Assembly: GCA_001627335.1 (NCBI GenBank)
Contig: LUPK01000059.1
Location: forward strand, 124,001 to 188,000
DNA: 64,000 nucleotides
Origin: Nocardioides sp. REDSEA-S33_B3
GTDB taxonomy: Bacteria; Actinomycetota; Actinomycetes; Propionibacteriales; Nocardioidaceae
Direction of reading: 5' to 3'
Shown here piece after piece: positions 33,444 to 41,793 of the stretch. How positions within the stretch are numbered: the stretch's first letter is position 1; every line of letters starts with the position of its first letter. The notes under the pieces were generated by a model that had not been told where the DNA came from, did no database searches, and saw only the letters and a program-made list of their open reading frames with translations. Both the position numbers and the translations under genes were made by a program.

Positions 33444-34970
33444 TCAGATGTCGCGGAAGGGCTCGATCTGCGCACCCAGCTCGTTGAGGCGCTCGGCGAG
33501 GTCCTCGTAGCCGCGGGCGATGACGTAGGTCGAGCGCAGCACCGAGGTGCCCTTCGAGGCGAGCATCGCCAGCAGGATGACCACCGCCGGCCGCAGAGCG
33601 GGCGGGCAGACGATCTCGGTGCCGGAGAAGTGCGTCGGGCCCTCGATCATCACCCGGTGCGGGTCGAGCAGCTTGACCTGCGCCCCGAGCTTGGTGAGCT
33701 CGGTGAGGTAGATCGCGCGGTTCTCGTAGACCCAGTCGTGCAGCAGCGTCTGCCCGGTGGCGACGGCCGCGATCACCGCGAAGAACGGCAGGTTGTCGAT
33801 GTTGAGGCCCGGGAACGGCATCGGGTGGATCTTGTCCAGCGGCGCGTGCAGGTCCGAGGGGTACGTCGTGATGTCGACCAGACGGGTGTGACCGTTGGCG
33901 GCGACGTACTCCTCGGTGCGGTCGTAGACGAAGCCCATCTCCTCCAGCAGCGCCAGCTCGATCTCGAGGAACTCGATCGGCACGCGGGTGATGGTGATCT
34001 CCGAGCGCGTGACGATGGCCGCCGCGAGCAGCGACATCGCCTCGATCGGGTCCTCGGCCGGGGCGTAGTCGACGTCGACGTCGATGCTCTCGCGGCCGGT
34101 GACGGTCAGGGTGGTGGTGCCGACGCCCTCGACCTCGACGCCGAGGCGCTGGAGGTAGAAGCAGAGGTCCTGGACCATGTAGTTGGACGAGGCGTTGCGG
34201 ATCACCGTGGTGCCCGGGTGCAGCGCGGCGGCCATCAGGGCGTTCTCGGTGACCGTGTCGCCGCGCTCGGTCAGCACGATCGCGCGGCTCGGCGAGACCG
34301 AGCGGTCGACGTTGGCGTGGTAGCTGCCGTCGGTGGCCTTGACGTCGAGCCCGAAGGGGCGCAGCGCCGACATGTGCGGCTCGACGGTGCGCGTGCCGAG
34401 GTTGCAGCCACCGGCGTAGGGCAGGTCGAAGGTGTCGGCGCGGTGCAGCAGCGGGCCCAGGAACATGATCACCGAGCGGGTGCGGCGGGCCGCCTCCTCG
34501 TCGATGGCGTCCAGGCGCAGCTCCTTGGGCGGGATGATCTCGAGGTCGCCCTCGTCGCCGAGCCAGCGGGTCTGGACCCCGAGGCTGCCGAGCACCTCCA
34601 GGAGCCGGTTGACCTCCTCGATGCGCGCGACCTTGCGCAGCGTGGTGCGGCCGCGGTTGAGCAGCGAGGCGCACAGCAGCGCGACGCCGGCGTTCTTGGA
34701 GGTCTTGACCTCGATGCTGCCCGAGAGCGTGGTGGGGCCGGTGATGCGCAGGTGCGTGGGACCCGCCCCGAGCGCCACGATCTCGGAGTCCAGCGCCGCG
34801 CCGATGCGGGCGAGCATCTCCAGCGAGAGGTTCTGCTGGCCCTTCTCGATGCGGTTGATCGCGCTCTGGCTGGTGCTGAGCAGGTCGGCGAGCTGGCTCT
34901 GGGTCAGCCCGCGGTGCTTGCGTGCGTCCCGGATCAGCAGGCCGATGCGTCCCTTGTACCCCTCCGTCAT
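33444..34970 (-). CDS. Helix-turn-helix/MurA fusion (UDP-GlcNAc 1-carboxyvinyltransferase-like)
   Basis: Two domains in one 508-residue frame. Residues about 8-62 are a Cro/C1-type helix-turn-helix (LIRDARKHRGLTQSQLADLL, STSQSAINRIEKGQQNLS). Residues about 70-508 are a complete EPSP-synthase/MurA fold, with Lys92 in SKNAG, Cys189 in the loop GGCNLGTRTVEPH that binds phosphoenolpyruvate in MurA, RRTRSVIMFLGPLLHR and the terminal RGYEDLAERLNELGAQ. MurA transfers enolpyruvyl to UDP-GlcNAc in peptidoglycan synthesis. Ordinary MurA is about 420 residues and has no DNA-binding domain. There is no internal start or frameshift between the domains. I recall related fused proteins in Streptomyces (from memory, unchecked). 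Whether it is an enzyme, a regulator or both is open. A palindrome lies at its start. Confidence 0.9.
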   Translation of the reverse strand: MTEGYKGRIGLLIRDARKHRGLTQSQLADLLSTSQSAINRIEKGQQNLSLEMLARIGAALDSEIVALGAGPTHLRITGPTTLSGSIEVKTSKNAGVALLCASLLNRGRTTLRKVARIEEVNRLLEVLGSLGVQTRWLGDEGDLEIIPPKELRLDAIDEEAARRTRSVIMFLGPLLHRADTFDLPYAGGCNLGTRTVEPHMSALRPFGLDVKATDGSYHANVDRSVSPSRAIVLTERGDTVTENALMAAALHPGTTVIRNASSNYMVQDLCFYLQRLGVEVEGVGTTTLTVTGRESIDVDVDYAPAEDPIEAMSLLAAAIVTRSEITITRVPIEFLEIELALLEEMGFVYDRTEEYVAANGHTRLVDITTYPSDLHAPLDKIHPMPFPGLNIDNLPFFAVIAAVATGQTLLHDWVYENRAIYLTELTKLGAQVKLLDPHRVMIEGPTHFSGTEIVCPPALRPAVVILLAMLASKGTSVLRSTYVIARGYEDLAERLNELGAQIEPFRDI

Positions 34971-34984
34971 GGCAGCGACGGTAA

Positions 34985-34996
34985 CTCACATGTGAG
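34985..34996. promoter_or_regulatory. Palindrome at the start of the HTH-MurA gene
   Basis: CTCACATGTGAG is a perfect 12-base palindrome 14 bases before the ATG at 34970, set in an A/T-rich pocket. Size and position fit a dimer site for the Cro-like domain, i.e. autoregulation. Confidence 0.55.
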
Positions 34997-35103
34997 ATAA
35001 CGCGACATCGCCGCGCAGGGTGGGGTCGGGTGCACAAGGGGTGACGCGGGAGGTGGCGCCGGGGGTGAACGACGGGCGCCGCCGGAGGTGCGATGCTCGG
35101 CTC

Positions 35104-36150
35104 ATGCGAGCCACCACGATCCACGCTCCGCGCGACATCCGTCTCTCCGAGGTCCCCGACCCGACCATCGAGAAGCCGACCGACGCCATCGTGAAGGTCA
35201 CCAGTGCCTGCATCTGCGGCTCGGACCTGTGGCCCTACCGCGGGGAGAACGACATCACGCCCGGCGACACCATCGGGCACGAGTGCATCGGCGTCGTCGA
35301 GGAGGTCGGCCCGGAGGTCAGCGACGTGCGTCCCGGCGACTTCGTGGTCGTCCCCTTCGACCACTGCGACAACACCTGCGCGCACTGCCGGGCCGGCATG
35401 CAGTCGGCCTGCGTCGAGCTGTCGATGACCAGCTCGGGGCAGGGCCAGTACGCCCGCGTGGGCCACGCCGACGGCAGCCTGGTGAAGGTCCCCGACGTGG
35501 GTGCCTCCGGTCCCGACGCGGCGCTCGTGCCGCACCTCGTGGCGCTCTCCGACGTGATGCCCACCGGCTGGCACGCCGCCGTGGCCGCCGGGGTGAAGCA
35601 GGGCGGGACCACCGTGGTCGTCGGCGACGGCGCCGTCGGGCTGTGCGGCGTGCTCGCCGCGGCCCAGATGGGCTCGGAGAAGGTCGTGCTGATGTCGCGG
35701 CACGAGCCGCGCCAGGAGATCGGCCGCGCGTTCGGCGCCACGCACGTGGTGGCCGAGCGGGGCCGTGCGGCCGCGGCGGCGGTCAAGGAGATCACCGGGG
35801 GCGTCGGCGCGGACGCGGTCCTCGAGTGCGTCGGCACCGACCAGGCCATGGGAACCGCGTTCGCGGTCGCCCGCCCCGGCGCGACGGTGGGCTTCGTGGG
35901 CGTGCCCCACGGCGTGGAGCTCCCGGTGCGCCGGATGTTCCAGAAGAACGTCGGGCTGGCCGGCGGGATGGCGCCGGTGCGCGAGTACCTCCCGCACCTG
36001 CTCGAGCTGACGCTGACCGGCGCCATCGAGCCGGGCCGGGTCTTCGACCTCACCCTGCCGCTGGACGAGGTGGCCGAGGGCTACCGGGCGATGGACGAGC
36101 GGCGCGCGGTGAAGGTGCTGCTCGACGTCGACGGCTCGCTGGGGGCCTGA
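35104..36150 (+). CDS. Zinc-dependent alcohol dehydrogenase family protein
   Basis: Medium-chain dehydrogenase of 348 residues. Catalytic zinc site: SACICGSDLWPYRG and GHECIGVVEEVG. Structural zinc site: HCDNTCAHCRAGMQSAC. Rossmann motif VVGDGAVGLCGVLAAAQMG. Substrate unknown; the family includes formaldehyde, threonine and related dehydrogenases. The ATG at 35104 begins at MRATTIHAPRDIRL, the conserved N-terminus. A possible -10 GATGCT lies 6 bases upstream. The phosphatase gene follows after 7 bases, so they are probably co-transcribed. Confidence 0.92.
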   Translation: MRATTIHAPRDIRLSEVPDPTIEKPTDAIVKVTSACICGSDLWPYRGENDITPGDTIGHECIGVVEEVGPEVSDVRPGDFVVVPFDHCDNTCAHCRAGMQSACVELSMTSSGQGQYARVGHADGSLVKVPDVGASGPDAALVPHLVALSDVMPTGWHAAVAAGVKQGGTTVVVGDGAVGLCGVLAAAQMGSEKVVLMSRHEPRQEIGRAFGATHVVAERGRAAAAAVKEITGGVGADAVLECVGTDQAMGTAFAVARPGATVGFVGVPHGVELPVRRMFQKNVGLAGGMAPVREYLPHLLELTLTGAIEPGRVFDLTLPLDEVAEGYRAMDERRAVKVLLDVDGSLGA

Positions 36151-36157
36151 GGTCGTC

Positions 36158-37831
36158 GTGCCCGCCCTGGTCCTCGGGCCGCTGCTGCGCCACTGCGACG
36201 AGACCTCCGCGACCCTGTGGGTCGAGGTCGACTCCGCCTGCCGGGTGACCGTCGAGGCGGGCGGTCGCCGCTGGAGCACCGGCACCTTCGCCGTCCACGG
36301 CCACCACTACGCCCTGGTCGCCCTCGACGGGCTGGCGCCCGGCACGTCGCTGCCCTACACGCTGAGCCTCGACGACGACCCCGTCTGGCCCGAGCCGGGG
36401 TCGCCGCACCCGGCACCGGTCGTCCGGACGCTCGACCACGACCGGCCCGTCCACCTGGCGTTCGGGTCGTGCCGGGTCAGCGTCCCGCACGACGCGGAGC
36501 ACCATGCGGCGTACGGCGTCGACGCGCTGCGCTCCTGGGCGCTCGACGCCTCTGCCGCCCCCAGGGACCGGCGCCGCCTGCCGGACCTGCTGCTGTTCCT
36601 GGGCGACCAGGTCTACGCCGACGAGACCAGCGAGGAGATCCGCTCCTTCATCGCGGCGCGGCGCGACCCCGAGCAGCCGCCGTGGTGGGAGCTGCAGGAC
36701 TACCAGGAGTACGCCGAGCTCTACCGCATCGCCTGGAGCGAGCCGGCCAACCGTTGGCTGCTCTCGACGGTGCAGAGCGCGATGATCTTCGACGACCACG
36801 ACGTCCGCGACGACTGGAACACCTCGGCCCGGTGGCGCACCGACATGGCGCGCAAGGAGTGGTGGCACGACCGGATCGTGGGTGCGCTGGCGTCGTACTG
36901 GGTCTACCAGCACCTGGGCAACCTCTCACCTGCCGAGCGCGAGCAGGACCCGCTCTGGCGGCTCGTGCTGGACCACGACGGCCCCGGCGAGCCCGACATC
37001 GGGGCGGCCCTGGACGCCTTCGCCGAGCGCGCGGACGACGACCCGGCGACCTACCGGTGGTCGTTCGCGCGGGAGCTCGGGCCGCAGGCGCGGCTCGTGG
37101 TGGTCGACTCGCGGGCCGCACGGGTGCTGGAGCCCGAGCACCGCTCGATGATCGACGACGAGGAGATGGCCTGGCTCGACGCGCAGCTGCGAGGCGACGT
37201 CGAGCACCTGCTCGTCGGGACCTCCCTTCCCTACCTCCTCAGCCCGGGCCTGCACCACGTCGAGGCCGTGGTCGAGGCGTTGGCCGAGGGAGCCCTGGGG
37301 CGCCCCGGGCACGAGGTCGGGGAGTGGGTGCGACGCGCGGCCGACACCGAGCACTGGGCGGCCTTCCAGGACGGGTTCCGCCGCGTGGGCGAGATGGTGG
37401 TCGACGTGGCGACCGGCGGCCGGGGGAGGGCGCCGAGCTCGGTGGTCTTCCTCTCCGGCGACGTCCACCACTCCTACGTGGCGGAGGCCTGGCCGGCCGA
37501 GGAGGCCACGAGGGACCGAGCCGGGAGGACCCGGATCCTGCAGGCGGTCTGCTCGCCGATCCGCAACGAGCTGCCGCGGGTGATGCGTGGGGCGGTGCGC
37601 CTGGCCAGCCGCGGGACGGCACGCCCGACCGGGCGCCTGCTGGGCCGCTGGGTCCCAGCCTCTCCGCTGCACTGGAAGGTGACGCAGGGGCCGTGGCTGG
37701 ACAACCTCGTCGCGGAGCTGGTGCTCGACGGCGACGACCTGCGGATGTGGTGGTCGACCGGGGCCGTCGAGGGCGACGACCACGACCACCCGGTGCTGCG
37801 TCGGGTGGCTGCGCTCAGACCGCGGCGCTGA
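36158..37831 (+). CDS. PhoD-like metallophosphatase
   Basis: Alkaline phosphatase D-like protein of 557 residues. An N-terminal beta domain (about 1-100) is followed by a calcineurin-like catalytic part with LAFGSCR, LLLFLGDQVYADET, MIFDDHDVRDDWNTS and VFLSGDVHHSY, supplying the usual metal ligands. Canonical PhoD is Tat-exported, but no twin-arginine or other signal peptide is present here, so it is likely cytoplasmic. The natural substrate is unknown. Its last 17 bases overlap the end of a small convergent gene. Confidence 0.88.
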   Translation: MPALVLGPLLRHCDETSATLWVEVDSACRVTVEAGGRRWSTGTFAVHGHHYALVALDGLAPGTSLPYTLSLDDDPVWPEPGSPHPAPVVRTLDHDRPVHLAFGSCRVSVPHDAEHHAAYGVDALRSWALDASAAPRDRRRLPDLLLFLGDQVYADETSEEIRSFIAARRDPEQPPWWELQDYQEYAELYRIAWSEPANRWLLSTVQSAMIFDDHDVRDDWNTSARWRTDMARKEWWHDRIVGALASYWVYQHLGNLSPAEREQDPLWRLVLDHDGPGEPDIGAALDAFAERADDDPATYRWSFARELGPQARLVVVDSRAARVLEPEHRSMIDDEEMAWLDAQLRGDVEHLLVGTSLPYLLSPGLHHVEAVVEALAEGALGRPGHEVGEWVRRAADTEHWAAFQDGFRRVGEMVVDVATGGRGRAPSSVVFLSGDVHHSYVAEAWPAEEATRDRAGRTRILQAVCSPIRNELPRVMRGAVRLASRGTARPTGRLLGRWVPASPLHWKVTQGPWLDNLVAELVLDGDDLRMWWSTGAVEGDDHDHPVLRRVAALRPRR

Positions 37832-37988
37832 CCGGCACGGCGGTCGGCACGGCGGCGGGCTCGCAGCCGCACGAGGCGTCGCACGCCAGGAAGGTGTGCA
37901 TCGCGTGACCGCAGCGCACGCACGGCCGGTCGTGCGAGAGGTGCTCGTCGGAGCCCTGTCCCCACTGCTCTTGAACGGTGTCCCACAT
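37815..37988 (-). CDS. Small Cys-rich protein (57 residues)
   Basis: A short gene not recognised by family. The 57 residues have a Trp/Gln/Asp-rich start and then five cysteines: CVRCGH (Cys23, Cys26) and CDASCGC (Cys36, Cys40, Cys42), with nearby histidines at 16, 19, 28 and 31. This is plausibly a zinc site. Support: GAAGGA seven bases before the ATG, near-complete G/C third positions, and a clean frame. It ends in an Ala/Val/Pro-rich tail. It is divergent from the hydrolase gene at 38144 and overlaps the phosphatase 3' end by 17 bases. Confidence 0.72.
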   Translation of the reverse strand: MWDTVQEQWGQGSDEHLSHDRPCVRCGHAMHTFLACDASCGCEPAAVPTAVPVSAAV

Positions 37989-38131
37989 GGTGCTGTCCTT
38001 CGGTCCGAACTTCCTGCCTACGACGGTAAGGAACCCATCGGCCGATCCGTGGCAGATCTGCGGTCAACGCGCCGGTCGGGGACCAGGTCGGCCCGAGCGG
38101 GGCGGCGGGCATGGCCCGAACGGGCCATCCC

Positions 38132-38137
38132 TAGGCT
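38132..38137 (+). promoter_or_regulatory. -10 box of alpha/beta hydrolase gene (leaderless)
   Basis: TAGGCT ends 6 bases before the GTG at 38144. Confidence 0.55.
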
Positions 38138-38143
38138 GTCCGG

Positions 38144-38932
38144 GTGACCTCCGCACCCGACCTGCACACGACCGAGATCGGGGACACCGGCGAGCGTGTG
38201 GTGTTCCTCCACGGCCTCTTCGGGCAGGGACGCAACTTCACCCAGGTCGCGAAGGCGCTGCAGCCCGAGCTGCGCTCGACCCTGGTCGACCTGCCCAACC
38301 ACGGGCGCTCGGCCTGGACGGGCAGCGTGGACTACGTCGACGTGGCCGACGCCGTGGCCACCTGGCTGCGGGCGGCGTACGACGGTGAGCCGGTGCACCT
38401 GGTGGGCCACTCGATGGGCGGCAAGGTCGCCATGGTCCTGGCGCTGCGGCACCCCGAGCTCATCGACCGGCTGGTCGTCGTCGACATCTCACCGGCGCCC
38501 AGCGGGGGAGCGGGGGAGTTCGAGCACCTGCTCACCTCGCTGACCGGGCTCGACCTCGACGGGCTGGAGCGGCGCTCGGACGCCGACGAGCAGCTGGCCG
38601 GATCGATCCCGGACGAGCGGGTGCGCGGCTTCCTGCTGCAGAACCTGCGCCGTGAGGAGGGGCGCTGGCGCTGGCAGGCCGACCTCGACCTGCTGCTGCG
38701 CGAGCTGCCGACCATCGCCGGCTTCCCCGGGGTCGACGCGACCTTCGACCACCCGGTGCTGTGGATGGGCGGGGAGCGCTCGGACTACGTGCGCCCCGAG
38801 CACGAGGCGCGGATGCGCGAGCTCTTCCCCACGACGTACACCGTCACCGTCAAGGGCGCCGGTCACTGGGTGCACTCCGAGCAGCCGGAGGCCTTCGTCT
38901 CCGCGCTGCGCTACTTCCTGCTCGCTGACTGA
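38144..38932 (+). CDS. Alpha/beta-fold hydrolase
   Basis: Cytoplasmic esterase-like hydrolase of 262 residues, similar in layout to the YbfF/EphF-type group. Seen: oxyanion HGLFGQGRNF, nucleophile elbow VGHSMGGKVAM, the acidic residue near WMGGERSDYV, and catalytic histidine in VKGAGHWVHSEQPEAF. All triad elements are present, unlike the decayed hydrolase at 41794. Substrate not identifiable. The GTG is set by the -10 box. Confidence 0.9.
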   Translation: MTSAPDLHTTEIGDTGERVVFLHGLFGQGRNFTQVAKALQPELRSTLVDLPNHGRSAWTGSVDYVDVADAVATWLRAAYDGEPVHLVGHSMGGKVAMVLALRHPELIDRLVVVDISPAPSGGAGEFEHLLTSLTGLDLDGLERRSDADEQLAGSIPDERVRGFLLQNLRREEGRWRWQADLDLLLRELPTIAGFPGVDATFDHPVLWMGGERSDYVRPEHEARMRELFPTTYTVTVKGAGHWVHSEQPEAFVSALRYFLLAD

Positions 38933-38996
38933 GGGACGGCTGACGGGGCGACCCCGCTGGCCCCGGTGGGGTGACATCGGCCGTGGACCCGCGGGG

Positions 38997-39002
38997 TAGG
39001 AA
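38997..39002 (+). promoter_or_regulatory. -10-like box of aldo/keto reductase gene
   Basis: TAGGAA ends 7 bases before the ATG at 39010. It departs from TANNNT at the last base; a shifted reading with T at 39003 is also possible. Confidence 0.35.
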
Positions 39003-39009
39003 TGTGCCC

Positions 39010-39894
39010 ATGCAGACGCGAGAGATCGGCAACGACACCGTCGGCCGGGTCACGGTGGGCGCCGTGGGCCTGGGCCTGATGACCTTCGACCAGACCGGGG
39101 CGCAGCCCCGCGAGCAGCTCCTCGACACCGTGCGTGCGGCCCTGGACGCCGGCGTGACGCTCTTCGACACCGCCGACGCCTACGGGCCCGGCGAGGAGAA
39201 GGGTTCCGACGCGCAGGGTGAGAACGAGCGGCTCATCGCCTCCCTGCTCGCCGAGCTCGGTGTGCGGGACCAGGTGTTCCTGGCGACCAAGGCCGGGCAT
39301 GTGCGCACCGAGGGCGGGGGCTGGGACGTCGACAGCTCCGCGACCCACCTGGAGTCCGCGGTGGAGAAGAGCCTCGAGCGGCTCGGCGGCGACCACATCG
39401 ACCTGTGGCAGCACCACCGCCCGGACCCGAAGGTGCCCTACGAGGAGGTCGTGGCGACCCTCAAGCGGGTCCACGACGCCGGCAAGGTGCGCATGGTCGG
39501 GCTCTCGAACGCGAACCCCGAGCAGATCCGGCTCGCGCACTCGGTGCTGGGCGACGCGCTCGTCAGCGTGCAGAACCAGTTCTCACCCGCCTTCCGCTCC
39601 AGCGCCCCCGAGATCGAGGTGTGCGCCGAGCTCGGCCTGGCGTTCCTGCCGTGGAGCCCGCTGGGTGGGCTCAACAGCGCCAAGGGGCTCGGCGACGAGC
39701 ACCCCGCCTTCGCGGAGATCGCCGCCGAGCGCGGTGTGTCGCCGCAGCAGGTGGCGCTGGCCTGGGAGCTGGCCCAGGACCCCTGCGTGATCCCGATCCC
39801 GGGTGCCAAGCGTCCGTCCTCGATCACCGACTCCGCCGCGGCGGCCGACCTGGAGCTCGGCGCCGAGGAGCTGGCTCGGCTCGACGCCTCCTGA
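39010..39894 (+). CDS. Aldo/keto reductase
   Basis: NADPH-dependent carbonyl reductase with a TIM barrel, 294 residues. Catalytic tetrad: Asp and Tyr in LFDTADAYGPGEE, Lys in LATKAGHV, and His in LWQHHRPDPKV. The cofactor-binding C-terminus (IPIPGAKRPSSITDSAAAADLEL) is intact. The ATG at 39010 starts the conserved barrel; an upstream in-frame start lacks support. Substrate unknown. Confidence 0.92.
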   Translation: MQTREIGNDTVGRVTVGAVGLGLMTFDQTGAQPREQLLDTVRAALDAGVTLFDTADAYGPGEEKGSDAQGENERLIASLLAELGVRDQVFLATKAGHVRTEGGGWDVDSSATHLESAVEKSLERLGGDHIDLWQHHRPDPKVPYEEVVATLKRVHDAGKVRMVGLSNANPEQIRLAHSVLGDALVSVQNQFSPAFRSSAPEIEVCAELGLAFLPWSPLGGLNSAKGLGDEHPAFAEIAAERGVSPQQVALAWELAQDPCVIPIPGAKRPSSITDSAAAADLELGAEELARLDAS

Positions 39895-39916
39895 GTCCGC
39901 CGACCGTCGGGGCGGC

Positions 39917-41707
39917 TCAGAGCGGGCGCTTGAACCCCTTGTGCGAGGCGGTGTAGCCCAGCCGCTCGTAGAACCGGTGGGCATCGGCGCGGGCGGAGTC
40001 CGTGGTCAGCTGCGCGAGCGTGGCGCCACGGGCCCGCCCGTGGTCGTGGGCCCACTCCAGCATCGCCGCGCCGAGCCCGAGGCCGCGCAGGCCCCTGGCC
40101 ACCCGCACGCCCTCGACCTCGAGCCGGGTCGCGCCGGCGCGGGAGAGCCCCGGGATGATGCTCAGCTGCATGGTGGCCACGACGGTCCCGGCGTGGTCGC
40201 GCACGACGGCGAGGAACTCGCCCGGGTCGCGCGCGACGGCGTCGTACGCCGCTTCGTACCGCACCACGTCGTCGACCTCGCGCGCCCCGCTGATGGGGTC
40301 GTCGGCCAGCAGCGCCACCACGGCGGGAACGTCCGTGCGCCGGGCGCGCTGCAGCCGGAAGCGCCAGCCGCCCACGTCCAGGACCCCGCCCACCTGCTCG
40401 GCCGCCTCCTCGCGCAGCCGCTCGACCAACCTGTCCAGCCAGCGGCCGACACCGGCGCGGGCCGGGGGAGTGTCGGGGTAGCGACAGCGCAGGTGCAGCC
40501 CGGACTCGTCGAGGACGAACCAGAGCATCACGCCGTCGGTGAGGATCGACGCCCCGAGGTACTGCGCCTCGAGGCCGACGGAGTCCACCCGCACCGGCAG
40601 GCGGCGCAGGTCGAGCCAGGAGATCGCGAACATGCCCGGCGCCTCGGGCATCCCGCCCCAGGGCTCCAGGACGTCCTCCAGCGGCCAGGAGCCGAGGCGC
40701 ACGGCCTCCTTGACGGCCTCGGCGCAGGCGGTCGGGTCGGGGTCGGGTGACTCGAGGACGGAGTTGGTGATGAACCAGCCCACCGAGTCGTGCCAGGTGG
40801 CGTCGTAGCGGCTGTGGACGGGGAAGACCGCGCGCAGCGGCTGGTCGGCGACCTCACGGGTCACCTCGGTCATGGCGGCGACGACGAGGGAGAGCGTGGA
40901 GACGCCGAGCTCCTTCGCGCGGACGCCGAAGGCGCCGCTGTCGTCGACGTCGAGCACGTCGCGGACCTCGACCCGCTCCGGTTGCGGGCCGTCGGACTCG
41001 CCCAGCGGCATCGGGAAGCGCGGCATCACCTGGCCCGACGCCCCGAGCACCTCCGCCCACCGGCGACGCACGTCCTCCGGTGCGCGGGGACGGTCGCGCA
41101 GGGCCTCGGTGTGCTCGGCGAACGCCGGCACCGGCGGGCGGTCGGCGAACGGCTCGCGGCCGGCCCGGCGGGCGTCGAGGGCCGCCAGCAGGTCGCGGAC
41201 CACCACGAGCATGGACCACATGTCGACATGGGAGTGGTCGGCGGCGACGACCACGGTCGGCCCGTCCGCGGTCTCCAGCACGCACAGCCGGTGCGAGGGA
41301 GCGGCGTACGACGTGCAGCGGCTGTCGAGGACGTCGCGCAGCGCCTCGTTGACCGGCTGACCCGCCGGGATCGGGTGCTCGACCCAGCGCCCCTCGCCGA
41401 TCTCGACCTCGTGCAGGCCCGGTCCTGCATCGTCGGTGCCGGTGCTGGCGTCGGGGACGAAGACGGTGCGCAGGGTGCCGTGGCGCTGCACCACCGCGCG
41501 CCAGGCCTCGGCGAGGTCGGAGAGCTCGCGCTGGCCGGTGAGGCGGAAGGAGAGCGCCATCCAGGAGCCGGCCCGGTCACCGGCGCCCACGTGGCGGCGC
41601 TGGTCGAAGGAGACCGGCAGGGGGGCGCCCGGGTCGCCGACCTGGAGGTCGTACCCGACCAGCCGCCCGAACGGGAGCCTGAGATGCGCCACGTTCGTCA
41701 GCCGCAT
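39917..41707 (-). CDS. Condensation-domain/GNAT acetyltransferase fusion protein
   Basis: 596-residue protein joining two acyltransferase folds. Residues about 30-440 look like a CAT/condensation-superfamily domain (as in PapA and NRPS condensation enzymes). The active-site segment reads DHSHVDMWS, keeping the second His and the Asp of HHxxxDG but with Asp for the first His. FPVHSRYDATWHDSVGWFITN matches the latch/floor region. Residues about 450-596 are a GNAT domain with motif A VEGVRVARGLRGLGLGAAML and a C-terminal FYERLGYTASHKGF. No carrier-protein domain is nearby. The start is supported by a -10 box TAGAGT 7 bases upstream. The reaction is unknown; an acyl transfer on a small molecule is a reasonable guess. 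Confidence 0.8.
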   Translation of the reverse strand: MRLTNVAHLRLPFGRLVGYDLQVGDPGAPLPVSFDQRRHVGAGDRAGSWMALSFRLTGQRELSDLAEAWRAVVQRHGTLRTVFVPDASTGTDDAGPGLHEVEIGEGRWVEHPIPAGQPVNEALRDVLDSRCTSYAAPSHRLCVLETADGPTVVVAADHSHVDMWSMLVVVRDLLAALDARRAGREPFADRPPVPAFAEHTEALRDRPRAPEDVRRRWAEVLGASGQVMPRFPMPLGESDGPQPERVEVRDVLDVDDSGAFGVRAKELGVSTLSLVVAAMTEVTREVADQPLRAVFPVHSRYDATWHDSVGWFITNSVLESPDPDPTACAEAVKEAVRLGSWPLEDVLEPWGGMPEAPGMFAISWLDLRRLPVRVDSVGLEAQYLGASILTDGVMLWFVLDESGLHLRCRYPDTPPARAGVGRWLDRLVERLREEAAEQVGGVLDVGGWRFRLQRARRTDVPAVVALLADDPISGAREVDDVVRYEAAYDAVARDPGEFLAVVRDHAGTVVATMQLSIIPGLSRAGATRLEVEGVRVARGLRGLGLGAAMLEWAHDHGRARGATLAQLTTDSARADAHRFYERLGYTASHKGFKRPL

Positions 41708-41714
41708 GCGCCGT

Positions 41715-41720
41715 ACTCTA
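41715..41720 (-). promoter_or_regulatory. -10 box of condensation/GNAT gene (leaderless)
   Basis: TAGAGT on the minus strand ends 7 bases before the ATG at 41707. Confidence 0.5.
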
Positions 41721-41793
41721 GGGCCACCGTCCTCCGGGTCCTGCCGCCGTCGCCGGGATCCCCGCCGTGTTGCGAGCCGACCAGGAGACCGCC

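Noticed and set aside
33444..34970. HTH-MurA as two genes joined by a sequencing error
   Set aside because: The linker is continuous in one frame with no stop, repeat or alternative start, and MurA homology begins a few residues after the HTH ends.
32572..36285. A 1237-residue minus-strand open frame joining glycerophosphodiesterase with sequence antisense or out of frame to the MurA and dehydrogenase genes
   Set aside because: Only the C-terminal 272 residues are protein-like. The rest is Arg/Pro/Gly/His-rich noise from high-GC sequence crossing two well-supported genes.
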